From the NCBI GenBank assembly GCA_900556665.1, contig USPX01000070.1, positions 1-8,966 of the forward strand: DNA of 8,966 nucleotides. Reading direction: 5' to 3'. A model generated the notes under the pieces. That model worked only from the letters and a program-made list of their open reading frames with translations, was not told the DNA's origin and made no database searches. The stretch's first letter is position 1. The number at the start of each line of letters is the position of its first letter. The position numbers were made by a program, and so were the translations under genes. The DNA comes from an uncultured Eubacteriales bacterium (lineage in GTDB: Bacteria; Bacillota_A; Clostridia; Lachnospirales; Cellulosilyticaceae). Shown here in pieces: positions 1-7,863 of this stretch.

Positions 1-850
1 CTGCACTTGCATTTCCACCTAAAATAGCTGTTTTAAAGTTAGCCTTTGTAGATTGTGCTAGTAAATTCTCCCATTTCTTTTGTACACTTGGCTCTAACGC
101 AAATGATTTGATAGTTTGTACACCTGTTACAGCTTCTACCATATATGAGTTAGATTCTGCGCCGCATCTAAACTTCTCATCTAAACGTTCTCTAAGTAAT
201 GGCGTTACAATAATAGAAATAGCTGCAAACACTGGTAATGAAGCAAGTACAATCCAAGTTAATGGCACACTATAAAGTAACATAACTCCTATATAAATAA
301 AGATAAAAGCCACATCTAATACTGCTGTTAATGGTGCCCCTGTTAAAAACTGCCTGATATTCTCAACTTCTCTTACACGGGCAATGGTATCCCCTACACG
401 CCTTGATTCAAAATATCTTAAAGGCAGCGAAAATAAATGTCTTGCAAGTCTTGCCCCTAATATAACATCTATTTTACTGGTTGTATGTGTAAATATATAC
501 GTTCTAAGGACACTCATCATTAGTTCAAATATGTAAATAATAGCTAAAGCAAATACTAATACATTTAATGTAGACATACTGTTATGTACAAGTACTTTAT
601 CAATAACGACTTGCATCATAATCGGTGTAAATAATCCAAAAATCTGTAATGTTAAAGCTGCTACAATAACCTCTATAAGTTGCTTTTTGTATTTTATAAT
701 ACTTGGAATAAACCATTTGACCCCAAATTCTCTTTGTTTATTGATCATATCCCTTGTTGCCATCAATATAATACGTCCATTCCACTCTTCCTCAAAGGCT
801 TCTGGTGTAATTACCTCTGGTGACCTTTTCTGTGGACGCAAAATTAACAT
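1..850 (-). CDS. HlyB/RtxB-like type I secretion ABC transporter, membrane domain (partial, 3' end off window)
   Basis: This encodes the transmembrane half of an ABC exporter of the haemolysin-B type, which moves proteins across the cytoplasmic membrane using ATP. My translation from the ATG at 848-850 gives 283 open codons to the left edge. Landmarks match E. coli HlyB as I recall it: WFIPSIIKYKK, FTPIMMQVVIDKVLVH, LRTYIFTHTTSKID, RYFESRRVGDTIARVRE and RQFLTGAPLTAVLD, with several hydrophobic membrane segments. Its first 30 or so residues align with the end of the HlyB C39-like domain (F..E..WNGRIILMATR), so the polypeptide starts inside what is normally one continuous protein. The Walker A, signature and Walker B ATPase motifs would lie beyond the left edge. 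The upstream reading frame (860-1147) is in the same frame and separated only by TAA and three codons. Start choice rests on the GAGGAG at 854-859. Family assignment is firm; the exported substrate is unknown. Confidence 0.88.
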   Translation of the reverse strand, partial: MLILRPQKRSPEVITPEAFEEEWNGRIILMATRDMINKQREFGVKWFIPSIIKYKKQLIEVIVAALTLQIFGLFTPIMMQVVIDKVLVHNSMSTLNVLVFALAIIYIFELMMSVLRTYIFTHTTSKIDVILGARLARHLFSLPLRYFESRRVGDTIARVREVENIRQFLTGAPLTAVLDVAFIFIYIGVMLLYSVPLTWIVLASLPVFAAISIIVTPLLRERLDEKFRCGAESNSYMVEAVTGVQTIKSFALEPSVQKKWENLLAQSTKANFKTAILGGNASA

Positions 851-853
851 CTT

Positions 854-859
854 CTCCTC
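854..859 (-). promoter_or_regulatory. Ribosome binding site for the transporter ATG at 850
   Basis: On the minus strand GAGGAG follows directly after the TAA at 860-862 and is followed by AAG and then ATG. Spacing is 3 nt from GAGGAG, or 5-6 nt if only GAG(G) pairs. The closeness of stop, ribosome binding site and start suggests translational coupling and supports the second open frame being translated in its own right. These bases could also be chance within a purine-rich Glu-Glu-Lys stretch. Confidence 0.55.
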
Positions 860-1147
860 TTAAATTCTAGCAACTACTAAAAATCCCCCTACTTTAGTTT
901 CTACAATAAGTGGTGCCCGCAATTTTTTTAGCTTCTCAAATTTAACGCCTACTGCTTTCGCTTTTAACTTGACTCTTTTAGCTGCCTTTAATATATCTAT
1001 TTCCGTCATTCCATTAGGGCCAATAGCTAAATCATGTACTATTTGTGCTGGGTCTATACTTATACCATGAAATCTTGCAACCGTTATAAATACACTTAAT
1101 CCTTCATCAATTGCTTTACGTGCTGCTTCCTCTTCTCTCTCCTCCAT
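860..1147 (-). CDS. C39-peptidase-like (CLD) domain protein, N-terminal piece of a split HlyB-type exporter
   Basis: A 95-residue protein matching the N-terminal C39-like domain of HlyB-family exporters, which in HlyB binds the unfolded substrate rather than cutting a leader. The fold signature is visible: AIDEGLSVFITVARFHGISIDPAQIVHDL (residues 13-41) and TEIDILKAAKRVKLKAKAVGVKFEKLKKL, then APLIVETKVGGFLVV. The catalytic Cys expected before Gly is Glu (DEG), the His expected near GGFLVV is absent, and the Asp region, encoded after the stop, reads LRP. A proteolytic role is therefore unlikely. The start is the ATG at 1145-1147, 8 nt after AAGGAG; another ATG 4 nt upstream opens only a short frame. 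The frame ends at TAA 860-862 and resumes unchanged into the membrane domain, so this is either a genuine two-gene arrangement or one nonsense mutation. The N terminus is unusually Glu-rich (EEREEE). Confidence 0.8.
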   Translation of the reverse strand: MEEREEEAARKAIDEGLSVFITVARFHGISIDPAQIVHDLAIGPNGMTEIDILKAAKRVKLKAKAVGVKFEKLKKLRAPLIVETKVGGFLVVARI

Positions 1148-1203
1148 ACATTCTACTCCTTATCAATTTTAGACAGAATTTATTAATTTTTCCAATTATA
1201 TAT

Positions 1204-1232
1204 ACTATATCTCTTTTTATATTAATCTACAA
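1204..1232 (-). promoter_or_regulatory. Promoter for the C39-like/ABC transporter genes
   Basis: On the minus strand TTGTAG (1227-1232) and TATAGT (1204-1209) are 17 bp apart, about 55 bp upstream of the ATG at 1147. It lies just after the feoB terminator, so the transporter genes form their own unit. A second -10-like TATAAT a few bases downstream makes the exact start uncertain. Confidence 0.55.
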
Positions 1233-1257
1233 TATATTAAATTGCCCTCTTACTATA

Positions 1258-1296
1258 AAAGAACCAGAAAACCTTATTTAGGTTCTCTGGTTCTTT
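1258..1296 (-). terminator. Intrinsic terminator of feoB
   Basis: A 16-bp stem (1258-1273 with 1281-1296, one G-U pair in the minus-strand RNA) closes a 7-nt loop. The minus-strand transcript then runs into UUUUAU. It begins 26 bp past the feoB stop codon. It could also act weakly on plus-strand transcripts, whose stem is followed by a short T-rich stretch. Confidence 0.85.
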
Positions 1297-1321
1297 CTGA
1301 AATATATTGTATTAGAATTAA

Positions 1322-3736
1322 TTACTTTGCTTTTTTAAAACTTCTACTCATAATAAGTACTATACTTACTGCAAGTAATACGCCAAGGGCAAGCCATATG
1401 CCTAATACTTTTACTGCAAAGGCTACAAACCATGCAATCACACATTGTAAAACAACTACTATAATTGCCCCTCTTCTTCCAAGCTCACGTTTTACTGCTG
1501 CAATGGCTGCAACACATGGTGTATAAAGCAGTGAAAAGATTAAAAATACTAAAGCTGTACTTGAAGTAAACAGCATATTTAACCCTTCTGTGCTGCCCCC
1601 TAGAAGTACTGTTAATGTACTTACTACACTTTCTTTAGCTGTGAAACCAGTAATAAGTGCAGTAGAAATACGCCAGTCATTAAAGCCTAATGGTGCAAAG
1701 ATTGGTGCAATAAGTCCACCTAATAAGGCTAACATACTATTTGCTGAATCTGTTACCACATTTAAACGTGTATCAAAGCTTTGTAGGAACCAAATCAAAA
1801 TAGATGCAATGAAGATGACTGTGAAAGCTTTAGATATAAAGTCTTTAGCTTTATCACCAATAAGCTGCATAACACTTTTTACACTTGGCATACGATAGTT
1901 TGGAAGCTCCATAACAAATGGTACAGGCTCTCCTTTAAATGTAGTTTCTTTCAAGATTAATGCAAAGAAGATTGCCACTATAATTCCCATTAAATATAAA
2001 CCAATCATTACAAGTGCTTGATATTTAGGGAAGAATGCTGCTGTAAATAAAGCATAAATAGGCAGCTTAGCTGAGCAGCTCATAAATGGTGTTAAAAGAA
2101 TTGTCATCTTTCTATCACGATCTGATGGCAATGTACGTGTGGCCATAATAGCTGGTACAGAACATCCAAATCCAATAAGCATAGGTACAAAGCTTCTTCC
2201 TGATAGCCCAATCTTACGTAATAATTTATCCATTACAAAGGCTACCCTTGCCATATAACCACTATCTTCTAATATTGATAAGAAGAAGAATAATACAACG
2301 ATAATTGGTAAGAAACTAAGCACACTTCCTACCCCTGCAAAAATCCCATCAATGATAAGAGACTGCATAACTGGGTTAATACCATAATGGGTTAACGCAT
2401 GATCACAAATTTCTGTAATCCATCCAATTCCCATTTCCATTAAGTCAGATAAAGCCGCACCTATTACACCAAATGTAAGCCAAAAGATTAAGCCCATAAT
2501 GCCCACAAATGTTGGAAGGGCTGTATACTTACCTGTAAGAATCTTATCAATAGCCACACTACGTTTATGTTCTTTACTCTCATGAGGTTTTACAACTGTA
2601 CGTTCACATACCCCTTCAATAAAGTTAAATCGCATATCAGCCAGTGCTGCTAATCTATCTGTACCACTTTCTTGTTCCATTTGATAGATAATATGATTTA
2701 CCATTCTCTTTTCATTTTCATCTAATTGTAATGTTTCTAGAATGAGCTCATCACCTTCAACTAATTTAGTAGCTACAAATCTAGGTGGCAACCCTACACG
2801 CTTTGTATGATCTTCTATTAGATGTAAGATTCCGTGAATACAGCGGTGAATGGCTCCACTTCTCTCTTCACTACAAAAATCCATGCGACCAGGATGTTCT
2901 CTATATTTAGCTACGTGAATCGCATGTTGTATAAGTTCATCAATCCCCTCATTTTTAGCCGCTGAAATAGGCACAACTGGTATACCTAATAAACCTTCTA
3001 ACTCATTAATCATGATAGTGCCACCATTTTCTTTCACTTCATCCATCATGTTTAATGCCAGTACCATAGGAATATTTAATTCAATAAGCTGCATAGTTAA
3101 ATATAAGTTACGTTCAATATTGGTAGCATCTACTATATTAATAATACCGTGTGGTTTTTCGTTTAATATAAAATCTCTTGTTACAATCTCTTCACTTGTA
3201 TAAGGTGATAGTGAATAAATTCCTGGTAAGTCTGTTACATTTGTATTTTTATTTTTTCGAATCATACCGTCTTTACGGTCTACTGTTACCCCAGGGAAGT
3301 TCCCTACATGTTGATTAGATCCTGTTAATTGATTGAATAATGTCGTCTTGCCACAATTTTGATTACCTACTAAAGCAAACTTTAACACTTCATTATCTGG
3401 TACAATTCTACCACTCTTTTTAAGTGGATATCTTCCCACCTCACCTTTTTGAGGATGGGCAACTACTTTAATTCTATCTTTATACTTTTTAATGTCCTCA
3501 TGGGCTGTATGTATATCTTTAAGTGCGATATATGCTGCATCTTCTTTACGAAGTGTAAGTTCATACCCTCTTACCCTAATTTGAATCGGGTCTCCCATAG
3601 GCGCCATCTTGATTACCGTAATCTCTGTGCCAGGCGTTAGACCCATATCTAGTATATGCCTTCTCAGTGATTCACTACTACATGCTACACTTTCGATAAT
3701 CGCATCTTTACCTATCTCTAAATCTGCCAATGTCAT
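1322..3736 (-). CDS. feoB: FeoA-FeoB fusion, ferrous iron transport protein B
   Basis: An 804-residue inner-membrane Fe(II) importer with a FeoA domain fused at its N terminus. Residues 1-75 are FeoA-like (SH3-type, with RRHILDMGLTPGTEI and the RVRGYELTLRKEDA ending). A linker of about 40 residues leads to the cytoplasmic G domain: G1 GNQNCGKT (124-131), switch region GNFPGVTVD (145-153), G3 DLPG (169-172), G4 NMMD (229-232) and G5 SAAKNEG from 258. A helical spacer (270-390) precedes the multi-helix membrane part from about residue 405, with the conserved cysteines GFGCSVPA (Cys525), MSCSAKLP (Cys554) and YTPC (Cys741). A separate feoA is not needed. The ATG at 3734-3736 is 8 nt after AAGGAG. 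The Cys-rich membrane peptide gene lies 163 bp upstream with no clear promoter or terminator between, so both probably share the Fur-type promoter at 4146-4174. Confidence 0.96.
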   Translation of the reverse strand: MTLADLEIGKDAIIESVACSSESLRRHILDMGLTPGTEITVIKMAPMGDPIQIRVRGYELTLRKEDAAYIALKDIHTAHEDIKKYKDRIKVVAHPQKGEVGRYPLKKSGRIVPDNEVLKFALVGNQNCGKTTLFNQLTGSNQHVGNFPGVTVDRKDGMIRKNKNTNVTDLPGIYSLSPYTSEEIVTRDFILNEKPHGIINIVDATNIERNLYLTMQLIELNIPMVLALNMMDEVKENGGTIMINELEGLLGIPVVPISAAKNEGIDELIQHAIHVAKYREHPGRMDFCSEERSGAIHRCIHGILHLIEDHTKRVGLPPRFVATKLVEGDELILETLQLDENEKRMVNHIIYQMEQESGTDRLAALADMRFNFIEGVCERTVVKPHESKEHKRSVAIDKILTGKYTALPTFVGIMGLIFWLTFGVIGAALSDLMEMGIGWITEICDHALTHYGINPVMQSLIIDGIFAGVGSVLSFLPIIVVLFFFLSILEDSGYMARVAFVMDKLLRKIGLSGRSFVPMLIGFGCSVPAIMATRTLPSDRDRKMTILLTPFMSCSAKLPIYALFTAAFFPKYQALVMIGLYLMGIIVAIFFALILKETTFKGEPVPFVMELPNYRMPSVKSVMQLIGDKAKDFISKAFTVIFIASILIWFLQSFDTRLNVVTDSANSMLALLGGLIAPIFAPLGFNDWRISTALITGFTAKESVVSTLTVLLGGSTEGLNMLFTSSTALVFLIFSLLYTPCVAAIAAVKRELGRRGAIIVVVLQCVIAWFVAFAVKVLGIWLALGVLLAVSIVLIMSRSFKKAK

Positions 3737-3899
3737 ATGCTATTCTCCTTAATCTAAACTTTTATTTGCTACTCAATCCTACCCTTTATCAGGCAAAATG
3801 TAAATATTGATATTATTTCCTTTACTATTGTAGTTAAGCTCAAAAATGAATTATTATATTGTTTCGAGCAATAATCTAATATTTTTTGTACTTTAAACG
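3737..3899 (-). other. Intercistronic leader between the Cys-rich peptide gene and feoB
   Basis: This 163-bp stretch is unusually long for a gap inside an operon. It holds the feoB ribosome binding site (AAGGAG, 8 nt before the ATG) and a weak AT-rich hairpin near 3855-3880 (ATTATTG pairing with CAATATAAT across a bulge). I find no open frame, good promoter or T-tract terminator in it. It could hold an mRNA processing site or a weak second promoter, but the sequence does not decide this. Confidence 0.4.
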
Positions 3900-4043
3900 T
3901 TATTTCTTATTAATTGAATGACAGCTACTACTGCAACTATCGCAACCACAATGACACTTACCAGATAACTTATCTTTAATCATTTTACGAATAACTAATC
4001 CAACTGCCAAAACTAAAATAGCTCCTACTATAATTGTTGCCAT
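3900..4043 (-). CDS. FeoB-associated Cys-rich membrane peptide (47 aa)
   Basis: A 47-residue peptide of the FeoB-associated Cys-rich type found beside feoB in many Firmicutes. It begins MATIIVGAILVLAVGLVIRK, a single membrane helix (about residues 3-18), followed by a basic turn (RKMIKDKLSGK). The short tail holds five Cys and two His (K-CHCGCDSC-SSSCH). The tail probably faces the cytoplasm by the positive-inside rule and could hold or hand over Fe(II), or sense a cluster, at FeoB; that role is inference. The start is the ATG at 4041-4043, six bases after a full AGGAGG. The stop is TAA 3900-3902. It is the first gene after the Fur-type promoter and is probably co-transcribed with feoB. It is short enough to be missed by standard gene calling. 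It is sometimes loosely called FeoC, but it lacks the winged-helix fold of enterobacterial FeoC. Confidence 0.88.
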   Translation of the reverse strand: MATIIVGAILVLAVGLVIRKMIKDKLSGKCHCGCDSCSSSCHSINKK

Positions 4044-4115
4044 ATTATACCTCCTACTTTAACATATTACATCTAACTGTTTTTTATTTATCCATATTTA
4101 GCACTTTTATATTTT

Positions 4116-4134
4116 AATAATGATTTTCATTTTT
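4116..4134 (-). promoter_or_regulatory. Fur box 1, downstream of the feo promoter
   Basis: This 19-bp site matches the classical Fur consensus (GATAATGATTATCATTATC) at 15 of 19 positions, with the core AATGATTTTCATT intact. It lies just downstream of the expected transcription start of the feo operon, where a bound iron-loaded Fur would block transcription. The identification is by motif and context only. Confidence 0.75.
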
Positions 4135-4145
4135 CTTTCACTCTT

Positions 4146-4174
4146 ATTATATTGATATACTTGTAATTTTTCAA
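4146..4174 (-). promoter_or_regulatory. Sigma-A-type promoter of the feo operon
   Basis: On the minus strand TTGAAA (4169-4174) and a perfect TATAAT (4146-4151) are separated by exactly 17 bp. The expected start is near 4139, giving a leader of about 95 nt before the Cys-rich peptide ATG. Fur-like boxes lie on both sides. It is among the best promoters in the window, which suits a strong gene held down by a repressor. Confidence 0.8.
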
Positions 4175-4182
4175 TATGTAAA

Positions 4183-4197
4183 TGATATTTTTTATCA
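4183..4197 (-). promoter_or_regulatory. Fur box 2, upstream of the feo promoter
   Basis: The sequence TGATATTTTTTATCA matches the 7-1-7 Fur inverted repeat (TGATAAT-N-ATTATCA) at 12 of 14 defined positions, with intact TGATA and TATCA outer arms. It starts 9 bp upstream of the -35 element. With box 1 it brackets the promoter, an arrangement that allows two Fur dimers to bind together. Confidence 0.65.
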
Positions 4198-4232
4198 TTA
4201 GTTTACAACTCTCAAAATTTGGCATATAAAAA

Positions 4233-4270
4233 GAACTGCCATGAAATTATCTCTCACTTCGTGACAGTCC
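4233..4270 (-). terminator. Intrinsic terminator of lacZ
   Basis: The arms 4233-4245 and 4258-4270 pair over 13 positions in the minus-strand RNA, with two G-U pairs and one C-A mismatch, around a 12-nt loop. The transcript then reads UU-C-UUUUU-A. The pairing is better on the minus strand than the plus strand, so it belongs to lacZ, whose stop lies 40 bp upstream. It isolates the feo promoter from read-through. Confidence 0.75.
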
Positions 4271-4310
4271 TCTATTTCTACGCTTATTATAAACAACTTA
4301 ATTTTTCTTT

Positions 4311-7394
<3,084 letters not shown>

Positions 7395-7405
7395 CTATAT
7401 ACACT

Positions 7406-7479
7406 ATTATATAATGGTTACGCCTATTATCGCTATAGCATATGGTGTATTCATATAGAAACACTTAACATGTTGTCAA
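7406..7479 (-). promoter_or_regulatory. lacZ promoter region (two candidates)
   Basis: A perfect -35 TTGACA (7474-7479) has TATATG (7452-7457, 16 bp) or TATGAA (18 bp) as a possible -10. Closer to the gene, a perfect TATAAT (7406-7411) lacks a recognisable -35. Either could drive lacZ; the second would fit activator-dependent or weak basal expression. The TTGACA lies only a few bases after the T-tract of the preceding terminator. Confidence 0.45.
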
Positions 7480-7489
7480 CTAAAAAAAT

Positions 7490-7534
7490 AAGGAGCTAAC
7501 TTGAAATTATAAATAACTTCAAGTTAACTCCCTT
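7490..7534 (-). terminator. Intrinsic terminator downstream of the SLH gene and the palindromic element
   Basis: The arms 7490-7505 and 7518-7534 form a stem of about 16 bp with one bulged base and a G-U pair in the minus-strand RNA, around a 12-nt loop. The transcript continues UUAUUUUUUUAG. The T-tract exists only on the minus-strand side. It probably was the SLH gene's own terminator before the element inserted between them. Confidence 0.8.
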
Positions 7535-7540
7535 CTCATC

Positions 7541-7620
7541 ACATTCAAGTATAAATCAAACTATAAATATTCTAAAATCTACACTTATCATCAAAGTGGA
7601 TACATTAACTTTTACTTCTT
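7541..7620. other. Short AT-rich stretch, no gene seen
   Basis: This runs between the terminator and the palindromic element. I see no open frame with a ribosome binding site. Its right end, read on the minus strand, begins AAGAAGTAA. This is interpreted as the original last two codons and stop of the SLH gene, displaced by the insertion. Confidence 0.5.
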
Positions 7621-7629
7621 TCCTCCAAA
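7621..7629. repeat. 9-bp direct repeat, left copy (putative target-site duplication)
   Basis: TCCTCCAAA here is repeated exactly at 7864-7872 in the same orientation. The two copies bracket the 234-bp palindromic element, as expected for the staggered-cut duplication left by a transposase. Confidence 0.65.
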
Positions 7630-7863
7630 GTTTCTAAATGATAGCTGGGGTAGTGAGGGCTTAGAAACTGCCTGTGGAGTAATTTCATGATAGTCTTAGT
7701 GAAGATAGTCAAAGAGCCTTTAGCTGTGCTGTTTGAGCAGCGCACGCTTTATCGCGTTGCGAGTTCACAGCGTTTCTTTGACTATCGAACTTAGACTATC
7801 ATAAATTACGGAAGGAGCAGTTCTAAGCCCTCACTACCCCAGTGGACCATTTAGAATCTAAAA
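7630..7863. mobile_element. MITE-like 234-bp palindromic element inserted at the 3' end of the SLH gene
   Basis: The element is a long imperfect inverted repeat with no coding capacity. Paired blocks run from outside in: 7632-7640 with 7848-7856, a perfect 22-bp arm 7645-7666 with 7821-7842, 7687-7696 with 7793-7802, and a 12-bp block 7704-7715 with 7775-7786. The centre (7716-7774) is more GC-rich than the surroundings and folds separately. A perfect 9-bp direct repeat flanks it, typical of a target-site duplication. The outermost ends match imperfectly (TTTTAGATTCTAAATG against GTTTCTAAATG). The SLH stop codon TAG lies inside the element. No transposase is present, so mobility would need help in trans. 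I do not recognise the family. The alternative is a fixed structured 3' UTR RNA, but the flanking repeat and the restored frame favour insertion. Confidence 0.68.
7716..7774. repeat. Structured GC-rich core of the palindromic element
   Basis: Between the long arms GCTGTG (7723-7728) pairs with CACAGC (7766-7771), closing a three-way junction. Inside are a short CTG/CAG hairpin (7729-7740) and a hairpin CGCACGC/GCGTTGCG (7741-7747 with 7754-7761, one bulge). A competing hairpin, GTGCTG with CAGCGCAC (7726-7731 with 7738-7745), shares bases with it, so two folds are possible. Confidence 0.5.

Noticed and set aside
1148..1260. Riboswitch or structured leader upstream of the C39-like gene
   Set aside because: The stretch is AT-rich with a promoter and ribosome binding site but no substantial helix apart from the feoB terminator next to it.
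1590..1898. 102-codon plus-strand open frame, and shorter ones at 1242-1526, 3012-3203 and 3449-3640
   Set aside because: All lie mainly or wholly antisense to feoB, show no recognisable domain and have no convincing ribosome binding site.
3800..3830. Possible third Fur box or second promoter between the Cys-rich peptide gene and feoB
   Set aside because: The TGATATTATTT-like sequence lacks a matching right arm, and no -35/-10 pair with acceptable spacing was found.
7645..7842. Reading the long palindrome as a simple bidirectional terminator
   Set aside because: The arms are far longer than a terminator and neither side is followed by a T-tract; a proper terminator lies further on at 7490-7534.
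7630..7863. CRISPR array or integron attachment site
   Set aside because: There are no regularly spaced repeats with variable spacers. The single large palindrome has a 9-bp flanking duplication and no integrase or attC-like core, which fits a MITE-like element better.
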